64,000 nucleotides of DNA from Bog-159 sp049511415 (GCA_049511415.1 JBEKYC010000005.1:110312-174311); one strand, 5' to 3'. Positions 42,493 to 51,971 are shown, counted from the first letter of the stretch. Numbers and translations: made by a program. Notes: generated by a model from the letters alone, not told the origin.

Positions 42493-44180
42493 CCGCGCGG
42501 GCGAGGCCCAAAATATGGCGGCGCCTCCGGCACGGCCGCCCCATCCTTACGCGGCGACGACGCTCCATAGTTCACCCCCGTTTCGGAATCGTGCAGCACC
42601 GCCTGTCCGCCGCCCATCCAACCGGAGAAATCGCCCAACACTTCCAGCCGATGCCCACGCGACGTCAGCGCGTCACGCACCGCCGCCGGCACGCGCCCCT
42701 CGATCTGTACGTCGCACCCGCCGAACGTCACCTTGGTGAATCGCGGCGCCTCCAGCGCCGACTGTATGTTCATGTTGTGGTCCACCAGGTTGGAAACGAA
42801 CTGCGCATGCGCCTGGGCCTGGTTGTACCCGCCCATGATGCCGAATCCGATGTGGATATTGTCCTTCTCCAGGAACGCCGGAATGATCGTGTGCAACGGC
42901 CGCTTGCGCGGCGCCAGCCCGTTCGGGTGGTCCAGAGCCATCTCGAACAGCGCCCCCCGATTCTGTAGGTGAAACCCGAAGTCATCCACCACCACGCCCG
43001 ATCCAAAAGCCAGATACACGCTCTGGATCAGCGAGACGATATTGCCTTCGCGATCCACCACCGACAAGTAGATCGTATCGCCCGCCGTCGCCGGCGGCTT
43101 ACCCGGTGTGGCCCCGCAGTTGGCTTCATCGGACTTGATCAACGCCGCACGTTCCCGCGCGTAGCCTTTCGAAATGATGCCACCCGTCGGGACCTGCGCA
43201 AAGTGCGGATCGGCCACGTAGCGCCGCAGGTCTTCATAAGCCAGCTTCTGTGCTTCAATCTTCAGGTGTAGATCCTCCACGCTGGCCGGCGCGTAATTGA
43301 ACAGCGGAAACGTCTCCATGATGTTCAGCATTTCGAGCGCGGCGATCCCCTGGCTGTTGGGCGGCAGTTCATACACCTTCCAGCCACGGTAGTCCGCGGA
43401 CACCGGATCGACCCATTCGGCTTGAAACTCGGCCAGGTCTTCCGCGGACATCTTCCCGCCCAGGCGCGCGGAAGTTTTCAGAATCGCGCGCGCCACCTCG
43501 CCTTGATAGAATGCCGTGGCTCCCTGCGCCGCGATCAGCTTGTAGGCGGCCGCCAGCCGTCGATTGCGGAAGATCTGTCCGGTCTCGGGAACTCTGTCTT
43601 CGGGCAGAAAGATCTGCCGCCCGGCCGCGTCACCCCACAGCTTGCTAGCGCCATCGCGCCAGACCTCGGCGATAATCTCCGTCACCGGAAAGCCGTCCTC
43701 GGCGTAATAAACGGCGGGCAGGAACAGCTCCCGCCATGGCAGTTTCCCGAACCGCTTGTGGAGCTTCTCCCAGCCATTTACACAGCCCGGCACGGTTACC
43801 GACTGGATACCCGACTGCGGCATCGCGTAGTGGCCTTCGGATTTCAAGTAGTCGATGGTCAGGCCGCGCGGCGCCCATCCGCTGGCGTTGAGGCCCGTGA
43901 GCTTGCCGGTCTTGGCATCCCAATAGATCGCGAAGAGGTCGCCGCCGATGCCGCAGCTCATGGGTTCGACCAGCCCCAGTACGGCGTTGGCGGCAATCGC
44001 CGCGTCCACCGCCGAGCCGCCGCGCGCCAGCACCTGAGCGGCCGCCTGAGACGCTAGAGTCTGGCTGGTAGCGGCGATTCCGTGCCGGGAAATCACCATT
44101 GATCGCGCTTGCGTGCGTTCCTGGGCTTGTGAAGGCATGAGAATCGTCAGAACTGCGCCGCAGAGTAAGACAGACCGCAT
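42489..44180 (-). CDS. ggt: Gamma-glutamyltransferase
   Basis: The 563-residue protein has a signal peptide and the Ntn-hydrolase architecture of GGT. AVDAAIAANAVLGLVEPMSCGIGG is the N-terminal signature, and autoprocessing would occur before T369 in GDTIYLSVVD, giving large and small subunits. GYNQAQAHAQFVSNLVDH and FSGWMGGGQAV follow in the small subunit. It hydrolyses or transfers the gamma-glutamyl group of glutathione and other peptides in the periplasm. Its ATG (44180) is only 10 nt from that of the divergent CHAD gene. Confidence 0.92.
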   Translation of the reverse strand: MRSVLLCGAVLTILMPSQAQERTQARSMVISRHGIAATSQTLASQAAAQVLARGGSAVDAAIAANAVLGLVEPMSCGIGGDLFAIYWDAKTGKLTGLNASGWAPRGLTIDYLKSEGHYAMPQSGIQSVTVPGCVNGWEKLHKRFGKLPWRELFLPAVYYAEDGFPVTEIIAEVWRDGASKLWGDAAGRQIFLPEDRVPETGQIFRNRRLAAAYKLIAAQGATAFYQGEVARAILKTSARLGGKMSAEDLAEFQAEWVDPVSADYRGWKVYELPPNSQGIAALEMLNIMETFPLFNYAPASVEDLHLKIEAQKLAYEDLRRYVADPHFAQVPTGGIISKGYARERAALIKSDEANCGATPGKPPATAGDTIYLSVVDREGNIVSLIQSVYLAFGSGVVVDDFGFHLQNRGALFEMALDHPNGLAPRKRPLHTIIPAFLEKDNIHIGFGIMGGYNQAQAHAQFVSNLVDHNMNIQSALEAPRFTKVTFGGCDVQIEGRVPAAVRDALTSRGHRLEVLGDFSGWMGGGQAVLHDSETGVNYGASSPRKDGAAVPEAPPYFGPRPRG

Positions 44181-44190
44181 CGGAGATTCG

Positions 44191-45129
44191 ATGATATCAC
44201 CGGGGACCCCGCAAAAGACGCTAACCTGTAAGCAGAGTGTGCCTTACTATCTGAAATCCGGCGAGCGCGTGCCTGCGGGCATCCGGCGCATCATTCGTGA
44301 AGAAATCGTATCTGCCGCGCGCGAATTGAGCGGCGCCGGATCAACCAACCGGGATGAAGCCATCCACGAAGCCCGCAAGAGCATGAAGAAGATTCGCGGG
44401 GCCATGCGGCTGATGCGCCCTGAGCTGGACGCTATATATCCGCCTGAGAACGCCTGGTTTCGGGACGTGGGCCGCCGACTGTCTCAGTTTCGGGATGCCC
44501 GCGTAATGATTGAGACATTCGATGCGCTGCGCAAGAAATATCGTGCCTCATTGGGCGCCACTGCACTTGCCTCGGTGCGCCGCGGCTTGGCTGCTCGAAG
44601 AAAGCCACCCGCGGAACTCGAGAGTGTCTTGCGTCCGCTGGCCGCGGAGTTACGGCGTTCTTCCCAGCGCGTTAGGAACTGGCCTTTGCTCGCGGACGGT
44701 TTCGCGGCGCTGGCCCCCGGGCTGGAAACCGCATTTCGCAAAGGCCGCAAGGCCTTCCATCGAGTCTGCACAACCCCGTCGCACGAGAACTATCATGAAT
44801 GGCGAAAACGCGTGAAGGACCACTGGTATCACGTGCGCCTTTTTGAGCGTTATTGGACCGCTCCGATCGAAGCATATGAAAAAAGCTTGAAAGAGTTGGA
44901 AACTTTACTGGGAGAGGATCACAACCTGGTCGTGCTCGAACGGACTTTGCGGGATGATCCTGCGTCGCGCGGCAATGCGACCGATGTGGATCTACTCTTC
45001 AAACTCATCACCAGGGACCGCAAGGAACTGCGTGGAAAGGCTCGGAAACTGGGCCGGCATATCTACACGGCAAAACCGCGCCGGCTGACCAAGCAATTCC
45101 ATCAACTTTGGGATGTTGCCTACAAATAG
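44191..45129 (+). CDS. CHAD-domain protein
   Basis: The 312-residue protein is an all-alpha CHAD domain. AIHEARKSMKKIRGAMRLMRPEL and a second set YHEWRKRVKDHWYHVRLFERYW carry the conserved His and Lys/Arg residues that bind polyphosphate. Spacing between the two halves is normal. CHAD proteins associate with polyphosphate granules. GGAG lies 6 nt before ATG 44191. No ppk or CYTH domain is nearby. A GC-rich hairpin (45133-45159) follows the stop. Confidence 0.88.
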   Translation: MISPGTPQKTLTCKQSVPYYLKSGERVPAGIRRIIREEIVSAARELSGAGSTNRDEAIHEARKSMKKIRGAMRLMRPELDAIYPPENAWFRDVGRRLSQFRDARVMIETFDALRKKYRASLGATALASVRRGLAARRKPPAELESVLRPLAAELRRSSQRVRNWPLLADGFAALAPGLETAFRKGRKAFHRVCTTPSHENYHEWRKRVKDHWYHVRLFERYWTAPIEAYEKSLKELETLLGEDHNLVVLERTLRDDPASRGNATDVDLLFKLITRDRKELRGKARKLGRHIYTAKPRRLTKQFHQLWDVAYK

Positions 45130-45132
45130 CCC

Positions 45133-45159
45133 GGAGGGCGAGCATCAGTCCCGCCCTCC
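45133..45159. terminator. GC-rich hairpin between convergent genes
   Basis: GGAGGGCG and CGCCCTCC form an 8-bp stem with an 11-nt loop between the convergent CHAD gene and the small exported protein gene. No run of T follows on either strand, so termination is uncertain. Confidence 0.35.
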
Positions 45160-45179
45160 AGTCCACTCGCTCAGGGCAC

Positions 45180-45416
45180 TTACCGGCGCCAACGCCAGTC
45201 GCGGCGAATCTCAGGTCGCACCCAGGGGTGGCCAAAAACCACCACCGGAGCCGGAGCGGGCACTATGGCCACCGGAGGATACGCCGGGTACACAGGAGCA
45301 GTGTAAACCGGCGCTCCCACGTAGACCCCAAACCTCACGCCGGCCTTTGCCGGATGCGGGGCGAATGCCAGCATACCCAGAAGCGCGATTGCGGGAAGTC
45401 CGATTTTTTTCAACAT
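45180..45416 (-). CDS. Small exported Pro/Val-rich protein
   Basis: The 78-residue product has a signal peptide (MLKKIGLPAIALLGMLAF, cleavage after PAKA). The mature part is rich in Pro, Val, Tyr and Ala (VGAPVYTAPVYPAYPPVAIV) and ends RRDWRWRR. A GGAGG abuts ATG 45425 directly but stands 9 nt from ATG 45416, so 45416 is the better start. Similar short YPP/PVY-rich secreted proteins are common in soil bacteria; function unknown. Confidence 0.6.
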   Translation of the reverse strand: MLKKIGLPAIALLGMLAFAPHPAKAGVRFGVYVGAPVYTAPVYPAYPPVAIVPAPAPVVVFGHPWVRPEIRRDWRWRR

Positions 45417-45474
45417 CTTTTTCATCCTCCAACCAATTCGACGCACACTCAGGAAGAACGCCTGTAAATGATTG

Positions 45475-46137
45475 TCAACGTCGCGTGAACCAGCGCCCCG
45501 CGACAATAATTCCGACGATCAGCAATCCTTCGACGCCGTAGCGCAGGCCGTCCGATGGATGCACCAGACTTCGCACGAACGCATCCCCCAGGATCATCTC
45601 GCCGGCCACCCGGCCCAGAATAGCCGCCCCGACGTACATGGTGATCGGGTATTTGTCCATGATCAGCGAAAGGAACGTGCTCGAGGAGATCACCAGTGGA
45701 ATGCTCAACGCCAGTCCGAACAGGATCAGCCACAGGTTGCCGCGCGATGCGCCCGCTACCGCCAGTATGTTGTCGGTAGACATCGTCAAATCCGCCATGA
45801 TGATGGAGCCGATTGCCCGCCACAAGTCCCGCGGCGAGGGGACCGCCCGCTCGGCCGCGCGCGCGTCGATCAGCACTTTCACCGCGATCCAGACCACCAG
45901 CAGACCCCCCGCGAGTTGTAGGAACTGCACCTCCAGCAATCTGGCGGCGAGAAAGGTGACTGCCACCCGCAGGACGACCGCCAGCCATCCACCGGTCAGC
46001 AGCGCCGCGCGGCGCTGTGGCTTCGGTAGCGAGCGCACGGCCATCGCGATCACCAGTGCATTGTCCCCGGCCAGCAGCAGGTCGATCACAATGATCGAAA
46101 GACAATCCACTATATAGTGCGGGAAGCCGCCGGCCAC
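45475..46137 (-). CDS. TerC-family membrane protein (YjbE type)
   Basis: The 220-residue protein has about 7 TM helices and the TerC signatures LIVIDLLLAGDNALVIAMAVRSL and DLTMSTDNILAVAGA, with the intramembrane acidic pairs LAGDN and STDN that bind metal. TerC/YjbE proteins help export or supply Mn2+ to secreted or membrane proteins. GTG 46137 follows GAGG. It is divergent from the GH42 gene across 66 nt. Confidence 0.9.
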   Translation of the reverse strand: MAGGFPHYIVDCLSIIVIDLLLAGDNALVIAMAVRSLPKPQRRAALLTGGWLAVVLRVAVTFLAARLLEVQFLQLAGGLLVVWIAVKVLIDARAAERAVPSPRDLWRAIGSIIMADLTMSTDNILAVAGASRGNLWLILFGLALSIPLVISSSTFLSLIMDKYPITMYVGAAILGRVAGEMILGDAFVRSLVHPSDGLRYGVEGLLIVGIIVAGRWFTRR

Positions 46138-46203
46138 GCCTCACGTTAGCATGGGGGCAAGCGCGCGACGGATCGGCCTTCCCGCCTGATACGATATGCC
46201 TCT

Positions 46204-48327
46204 ATGAAAGCCTCGCTGCCGCTGGCGGTCCTTTTGGCCACCTTCGCGGCCCACGTCCAGGGGCAGACGCCGCAGCGCTTTGACCCTGCCCAGATGGATA
46301 CGGTCCTTTATGGGGCCGCTTTCTACGAAGAGTACATGCCGGGGGACCGTCTCGATAAAGACGTCCAACTGATGCAACAAGCCGGCCTCAGCGTAGTCCG
46401 CGTAGGCGAGTCCACCTGGAGCCTCTGGGAGCCCCAGGACGGCCACTTCGAATTCGCCTGGATGGACCGCATCATCGAGCGCCTCGAGCGCGCCCACATC
46501 CGCGTCATCATGGGAACGCCCACCTATTCGATCCCACCATGGATGTTCAAAGAGCATCCTGAAATCCTGGTGACGCGCCTGGACGGCCAACGCGCCAATT
46601 ACGGCATTCGCCAGAACATGGACGTCACCAATCCGGATTTCCTGCGCTATGCGGAGCGGGTCATCCGCAAGATCGCCGAGCACTACCGTGACAACCGCTC
46701 CATCATCGGCTACCAGATCGATAACGAAACCACCTCCTACGGCACGGCCGGCGCCAACGTACAAGCCGGTTTCGTCGATTACCTGCGCGAGCATTTCGGA
46801 ACGGTTGACCGGCTGAACCAAGTCTGGGGGCTGGTTTATTGGGGCCAGAGCTTGCATGACTGGTCCGAAGTGCCGCCGCGCAACGGCATCCTGAATCCCG
46901 GCTGGAAACTCGAATGGGACCGCTATCAGGATTCGCTCGCCACCCGCTACCTCGCCTGGCAGGCGGCCTTGGTGCGCGAATACTTGCGTCCGGACCAGTT
47001 TGTCATGCAGGATTTTGGCGGCGCCACGCGGTCCGATGTCGACGAACACGCCATTGCCAAGAGCCTCGATGTCGTGGGCATCAATCCCTATCACACCACA
47101 CAGGATGCGTACGACGGCGAAGGGTCCAGCTACGGCGGCGATTTCGCCCGTTCGCTCAAAGGCACGAACTATCTGGTCACCGAGATAAACGCGCAGACCA
47201 TCGGCTGGGATTCGCGTACCCAGTTCCCGCCCTACGATGGCCAGCTTCGCCAGGACGTTTACCTGATGGCCGCCACCGGCGCCAACATGGTCGAGTATTG
47301 GCATTGGCATTCGCTGCATTACGGCCAGGAGACTTACTGGAAGGGCGTACTGTCGCACGATCTGGAGCCCGGCCGCGCCTATGCGGAAGTGGCGCGCACC
47401 GCGCATGAGTTGCAACGCATCGGCCCGCGCATCGCGGACCTGAAGCCCGCGCACCCGGTCGCCCTGCTGTACAGCAACGATTCGCGCCGCGCAACCGAAT
47501 ACATGCCTTTCCTGATATCGCATCCCGCGGGCGATATGCCGTGGAGTCATCCGGGCGGTTACGAACTGGAAATGCGCCGCCTGTATCGCGCGCTCTATCG
47601 CCTCAATATCGGCGTGGACTTTATCTTCCCCGAGACGGAGGACTTAAGCGTTTACAAAGTCGTCGTCGTGCCGCCGCTTTACATCGCCAGTGACGCGCTG
47701 CTGGAACGCCTGGTCAATTACGTGCGCGCCGGCGGTCACCTGGTGCTCACTCTCAAGAGCGGCTTCTGCGACGAATACTCGACCGTGCGCCACGTCATGG
47801 CGCCGGGACCGCTACGCGAAGCCGCGGGCTTTCACTATCAGGAGTTCTCCAATTTGACCAAGCCATTGCCGTTAAGAGGAGATCCGTTCCAGGCAGGGGC
47901 CGAAAACCAGGTCACCGACTGGGCCGACATGCTCCTGCTCGATAAGGCCAAGGCGCTGGCCTATTATGACCATCCCTTCTTCGGAAAGTACCCGGCAGTC
48001 ACGGAAAACCGCTTCGGCAAGGGAATCGTGACTTATGAAGGTACGGTGCTTAGCGACAAACTGCAGGAAAAGGTCATGGAGCGTGTGCTGTCGCAAGCGC
48101 AACTGATTGGCCTAGACCAGAAACTGCCGGCCGCGGTCAGGGTGAAGCATGGCGCCGGCCGCGACAGCAAACCCATGCATTACTACTTCAATTTCTCTTC
48201 TCTTCCCCAGCACGTGATCTACCCGTATGCGTCCGGCACGGAACTGCTCTCCAACGCCAAAATCACCACCGGCGGCCCCATCGCGCTGCAACCGTGGGGC
48301 ATCGCGATAGTAGAGAGCGGGAACTAG
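46204..48327 (+). CDS. GH42-family beta-galactosidase, exported
   Basis: The 707-residue protein has a signal peptide (MKASLPLAVLLATFAAHVQG) and a GH42 TIM barrel: FYEEYMPGDRLDKDVQLMQQAGLSVVRVGESTWSLWEP. The acid/base Glu is in IIGYQIDNETTSYG and the nucleophile Glu in NYLVTEINAQTIGW. A trimerisation domain (PVALLYSNDSRRA, YVRAGGHLVLTLKSGFCDE) follows. Substrates are beta-galactosides, perhaps arabinogalactan in a plant-litter bacterium. ATG 46204 has no strong Shine-Dalgarno. Confidence 0.92.
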   Translation: MKASLPLAVLLATFAAHVQGQTPQRFDPAQMDTVLYGAAFYEEYMPGDRLDKDVQLMQQAGLSVVRVGESTWSLWEPQDGHFEFAWMDRIIERLERAHIRVIMGTPTYSIPPWMFKEHPEILVTRLDGQRANYGIRQNMDVTNPDFLRYAERVIRKIAEHYRDNRSIIGYQIDNETTSYGTAGANVQAGFVDYLREHFGTVDRLNQVWGLVYWGQSLHDWSEVPPRNGILNPGWKLEWDRYQDSLATRYLAWQAALVREYLRPDQFVMQDFGGATRSDVDEHAIAKSLDVVGINPYHTTQDAYDGEGSSYGGDFARSLKGTNYLVTEINAQTIGWDSRTQFPPYDGQLRQDVYLMAATGANMVEYWHWHSLHYGQETYWKGVLSHDLEPGRAYAEVARTAHELQRIGPRIADLKPAHPVALLYSNDSRRATEYMPFLISHPAGDMPWSHPGGYELEMRRLYRALYRLNIGVDFIFPETEDLSVYKVVVVPPLYIASDALLERLVNYVRAGGHLVLTLKSGFCDEYSTVRHVMAPGPLREAAGFHYQEFSNLTKPLPLRGDPFQAGAENQVTDWADMLLLDKAKALAYYDHPFFGKYPAVTENRFGKGIVTYEGTVLSDKLQEKVMERVLSQAQLIGLDQKLPAAVRVKHGAGRDSKPMHYYFNFSSLPQHVIYPYASGTELLSNAKITTGGPIALQPWGIAIVESGN

Positions 48328-48336
48328 CCGCCCTCC

Positions 48337-48718
48337 TTACGGATGCGAGAACTCCCGCGCATGCGGGATCAGATCGTAACCGCGGATGCCCCACGAACAG
48401 TAACACCGCCGCCGAGGCAATCACGCACGTCGGCATCGGTCGCTTCCGCGGCGCGGACATCGCCAGCGCGCCCGCAGCCGGGCAGACCGCCACGCATTCC
48501 AGACATCCGGCGCACTCCACCGCGCGGATCGTCACCAGCTTGTCGACCGGCAACAGTTCTGGACAAGCCTTGGCGCACTTGCCGCAATCGATGCACGTAG
48601 AAGCCTGCCGCCGGATGCGCAGCGGGCTGACCAGCGCCGCCGGACCCATCAGCTCGCCGTAAAGACCCAGTATCGGCGCCCGAAATTCTGCACGAACACC
48701 GAAAGAGAATCAACTGTG
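48337..48718 (-). pseudogene. Degenerate 4Fe-4S polyferredoxin (NapH/NosR-like) remnant
   Basis: Reading leftwards from about 48718, one frame gives VQNFGRRYW, a normal lead-in to the CRYLCP-type motif of membrane-anchored polyferredoxins. The frame then breaks and resumes as LYGELMGPAALVSPLRIRR after a short deletion that removes the first Cys cluster. The next part is intact: CIDCGKCAKACP and CAGCLECVAVCP, two 4Fe-4S motifs. Near 48385 the frame breaks again: the normal C-terminus continues in another frame as WGIRGYDLIPHAREFSHP with a stop at 48337. Upstream sequence is gone, and cydA begins at 48773. Two frame breaks and no N-terminus mean it is not functional. Confidence 0.75.
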
Positions 48719-48772
48719 CCGTGCAGGCATGTTCGCGTGTGCGACCATGAAACGAGGCCCCACTCTGACATC

Positions 48773-50092
48773 ATGGACGCGTTGACGCTCCACCGCCTGC
48801 ATTTTGCTTTCACCGTCACCTTCCACTACATATTTCCCCAGCTCACCATGGGTCTGGCGCTGTTGCTGGTGGCGCTCAAGACCATGGCCCTGCGCACCGG
48901 TAACGAGCACTACAACCGCGCGGCGCGCTTCTGGGCGCGCATTTTCGGCATCAACTTCGCCATGGGCGTGGTTACCGGCATCCCCATGGAGTTTCAATTC
49001 GGCACCAATTGGGCGCATTTTTCAAAAGCCGCCGGCGGCGTGATCGGGCAAACTCTGGCCATGGAAGGCGTGTTCTCGTTCTTCCTGGAATCGAGCTTTC
49101 TGGGCCTGTTCCTTTACGGCGAAAAGAAGCTGGGACCCAAAGGCCACTGGTTTGCCGGCTTTCTGGTTTTCCTGGGATCGTGGCTCTCCGGATTCTTTAT
49201 CGTGGCCACCGACGCCTGGATGCAACATCCGGTCGGCTACGCGCTGGGGCGGCATGGCGAAATCCTTCTCTCCAGTTTCTGGGCGCTGCTGCTGAATCCC
49301 TGGCTCGTCTGGCAATATCTGCACAATATGGCGGGCGCGGTGGTCACGGGCAGCTTCGCGATGGCCGCGGTCGGAGCATTCTATTTGCTCGTCCAGCGGC
49401 AGGAGTCGTACGGCCGAACTTTCGTCCGTGTGGGCGTGATCGCGGGCGTAGCCGCGTCGGCGCTCATGCTGTTTCCCACCGGCGATGCGCAGGGCAAGAA
49501 CATCGCCTTCAACCAACCCGCCACCCTGGCCGCCATGGAAGGGCTCTTCGATACGGCGGAAGGCGCCCCACTGGCGCTGATCGGACAACCCGATGTGGCG
49601 AATCGCCGGCTCGATAACCCACTGGTCATTCCACGGGCCCTCAGTTTCCTGACCTACCAGCGATGGAAAGCCCAAGTTCGCGGTCTGGACGCTTTTCCGC
49701 CGGACCGCTGGCCCGATAATATCCCGCTGCTGTATTTCAGCTATCACATCATGGTCGGACTGGGCACCATCTTCATCGCGATCATGGCGCTGGCCGCGTT
49801 GGAGCTCGCGCGCGGCCGCCTGTTTGCCGAACGCAAACTGCTGTGGCTGCTGATGCTCGCGGCGCCGTTCCCGTACATCGCCAACACCGCGGGCTGGATC
49901 ACCGCGGAAGCCGGCCGGCAACCCTGGCTCATCTACGGCCTGATGCGCACCCCGGAGGGCGTATCGCCCCATGTTTCCGCCGGCAACGCGCTGTTTACCT
50001 TGATCGGCTTCATGGGCATGTATACGGTGCTGGCGATCCTCTTCCTGTTGCTCGTCTATCGTGAAATCGAGCACGGGCCGGAGGCCGCCTGA
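48773..50092 (+). CDS. cydA: Cytochrome bd-type quinol oxidase subunit I
   Basis: The 439-residue polytopic protein has the CydA landmarks: RLHFAFTVTFHYIFPQLTMG with the heme b595/d His at position 8 and following, EGVFSFFLESSFLGLFLYGEKK, the quinol-side region with a short Q-loop, and GWITAEAGRQPW near the C-terminus (heme-ligand and proton-channel region). The short Q-loop marks the CIO (cyanide-insensitive) class. It oxidises quinol and reduces O2 to water without pumping. The stop overlaps cydB as TGATG. No good Shine-Dalgarno precedes ATG 48773. A broken polyferredoxin remnant lies directly upstream on the other strand. Confidence 0.93.
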   Translation: MDALTLHRLHFAFTVTFHYIFPQLTMGLALLLVALKTMALRTGNEHYNRAARFWARIFGINFAMGVVTGIPMEFQFGTNWAHFSKAAGGVIGQTLAMEGVFSFFLESSFLGLFLYGEKKLGPKGHWFAGFLVFLGSWLSGFFIVATDAWMQHPVGYALGRHGEILLSSFWALLLNPWLVWQYLHNMAGAVVTGSFAMAAVGAFYLLVQRQESYGRTFVRVGVIAGVAASALMLFPTGDAQGKNIAFNQPATLAAMEGLFDTAEGAPLALIGQPDVANRRLDNPLVIPRALSFLTYQRWKAQVRGLDAFPPDRWPDNIPLLYFSYHIMVGLGTIFIAIMALAALELARGRLFAERKLLWLLMLAAPFPYIANTAGWITAEAGRQPWLIYGLMRTPEGVSPHVSAGNALFTLIGFMGMYTVLAILFLLLVYREIEHGPEAA

Positions 50093-51126
50093 TGGAAACC
50101 ATCTGGTTCATGCTCGTCGCCGTGATGATCGCGGTATACGTAGTGCTCGATGGATTCGACCTGGGCGCCGGCGTGGTTCATATCCTGGTGGCGCGAACCG
50201 ACCGCGAGCGCCGCCAGGTGCTGCGCTCCATCGGTCCTGTTTGGGACGGCAACGAAGTGTGGCTGCTGGCCGGCGGCGGCACGTTGTATTTTGCCTTTCC
50301 GGCGCTCTACGCCTCCAGCTTCAGCGGCTTCTACCTTCCCCTCATGATGGTACTGTGGCTCCTGATCCTGCGCGGCATCTCCATCGAATTCCGGAACCAT
50401 ATCGACAGCTTGGTGTGGAAGCCGTTCTGGGACGTGGTCTTCGGCGGGTCGAGCGCCCTGCTCGCCATTTTCTTCGGTGCGGCGCTGGGCAACGTGATAC
50501 GTGGTGTGCCGCTGGACCAGTCCAACGAATTCTTTCTCCCCCTGTGGACCAATTTCGGACTCGGCCGCGATGTGGGCATTCTGGATTGGTATACCGTGCT
50601 GGTTGCCGTCACGGCGTTCACCACGCTCTTGATGCATGGCGCACTCTGGGTGGCGCTGAAAACGGAAGGTGATCTCGCGAACCGAGCGCGTCAGGCCGCC
50701 CGAGTGGCTTGGTGGGCATTGCTGCCTCTGACAGTTGCCATTACTTGGGCCAGTTTTTCCATCCAGCCACGGCTGCGGGAAAGCTTCGCTGCGCGCCCCT
50801 GGGGCTACGTGTTTCCGCTGCTGGCCATCGTCGGACTATTCGGCATGCGCGCCATCAGCCGCCGCGAAATACCCGCGTTCCTCTGTTCCTCGCTGTATAT
50901 CGTGGGGATGCTGACCAGCGCCGCATTTGGGCTGTATCCCTACGTCTTGCCTTCCAACCTGGACCCGCGCGCCGGCCTCACGGTCGAAAACGCGGCCGCC
51001 GCGCCATATGGCCTGCGGGTCGGCTTGATGTGGTTCATCCCAGGTATGCTGCTCACCGCCGCATACTTCTTTTACACCTACCGCAGCTTTGCGGGCGAGG
51101 TCACGTCCGAAGGCGAGAGCCACTAG
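50092..51126 (+). CDS. cydB: Cytochrome bd-type quinol oxidase subunit II
   Basis: The 344-residue protein has CydB features: VYVVLDGFDLGAGVVH in TM1, GPVWDGNEVWLLAGGGTLYFAFP, RGISIEFRN and the terminal RVGLMWFIPGMLLTAAYFFYTYRSF. It forms the heterodimer with CydA. Translation is coupled to cydA by a 1-nt overlap. Its stop TAG shares the CTAG at 51123-51126 with the stop of the antisense radical SAM gene fragment, so the fragment abuts it with no spacer. No cydX-like ORF is visible. Confidence 0.93.
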   Translation: METIWFMLVAVMIAVYVVLDGFDLGAGVVHILVARTDRERRQVLRSIGPVWDGNEVWLLAGGGTLYFAFPALYASSFSGFYLPLMMVLWLLILRGISIEFRNHIDSLVWKPFWDVVFGGSSALLAIFFGAALGNVIRGVPLDQSNEFFLPLWTNFGLGRDVGILDWYTVLVAVTAFTTLLMHGALWVALKTEGDLANRARQAARVAWWALLPLTVAITWASFSIQPRLRESFAARPWGYVFPLLAIVGLFGMRAISRREIPAFLCSSLYIVGMLTSAAFGLYPYVLPSNLDPRAGLTVENAAAAPYGLRVGLMWFIPGMLLTAAYFFYTYRSFAGEVTSEGESH

Positions 51127-51958
51127 TCCCCGAACGAACCGACTTCTTCCCGTTCTTCGACTTGCGCTACGGGCTGCGCCGCCGGCTTGATCGCGTCCAG
51201 CGTCACCAGTTCCGCCTGGGGCTGCTCTTGCAACACATGCTGGCGATACAGCCGCGCCATACGGGCGTTTTCCTCGTCCTGTTTGATTTTGGCGGCTCCG
51301 GCGCGCAACTCCTCTTCGCCCGAGTTCTTGGCGATACCCAACTTATCGAGGTCGTGCTGCACGTCGGTGGTGATCCGCGCTCTGCATCGCGACCTTTTTC
51401 CCACCCGCGAAAATCTCATGCCGGCCGTGCTCCTCATACCACTTGGTGAGCGTCGCGGTCATGTGCATCTTCTCAATGATGTTCCGCCAGCCGATGCCGG
51501 TGTTATAAGCGCAGAACGAAATCTCGCCTTCCTGCGTGGCGTATGGAATGATGCACTGCTCCGTGCGCCGGAAATCGTAATTGAACAGATCCTGGAACCA
51601 CATCCCGGCAATCAGGAGGAAATTCCAGCGGTCCTGGCGGCGTTTCTCGATATCCGCCATGGTGCGGTCCGAACCCACTTTGCCGTAGTTCTTGCCGGTG
51701 GCGCTGAAGGTCTTGTCCAGCTTCTTCATCAGGTCCGTCAGTTTGAAATGCGTGGGCGACTTGAACGGATCGTAGTTGCGCGCGGTGGCCAGCGCCATGC
51801 CGATGATCGAAAGCCACTTGCCGCGGGCCGTATCGTTGACGCGCGCCACGTCTTGGGCTAGCTGGTCGGCATTCCAGAACGAGGTGACCGGCGCGGATTC
51901 GCCGGTAAGCTTGTCCACCATCACGGCCATGCCTACGCCGCAATTCGGATGGCAGCCG
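51123..51958 (-). pseudogene. C-terminal fragment of a second radical SAM gene
   Basis: This segment matches the last 40% (about 280 residues) of the intact gene at 52776-54866, from the CHPNCGVG motif to the stop. Over the aligned stretch I compared by eye (about 290 nt) the two differ at roughly one base in fifteen, nearly all silent. A 29-nt deletion (equivalent to GATGCTATC...GGAATGAT in the intact copy, flanked by GAT repeats) near 51375 shifts the frame after QSADH. The frame is recovered only in the next ORF and keeps the same stop context. The upstream end of homology is at about 51958. The copy therefore lacks the radical SAM core and is dead. Confidence 0.85.
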
Positions 51959-51971
51959 GAAAGCAGCAATT

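Noticed and set aside
46141..47550. 469-codon minus-strand frame antisense to the GH42 gene
   Set aside because: The plus strand encodes a clear GH42 enzyme with catalytic motifs; the antisense frame has shadow composition.
49022..50074. 350-codon minus-strand frame antisense to cydA
   Set aside because: CydA on the plus strand is unmistakable; the antisense product is Gln/Arg/His-rich and without hydrophobic or domain structure.
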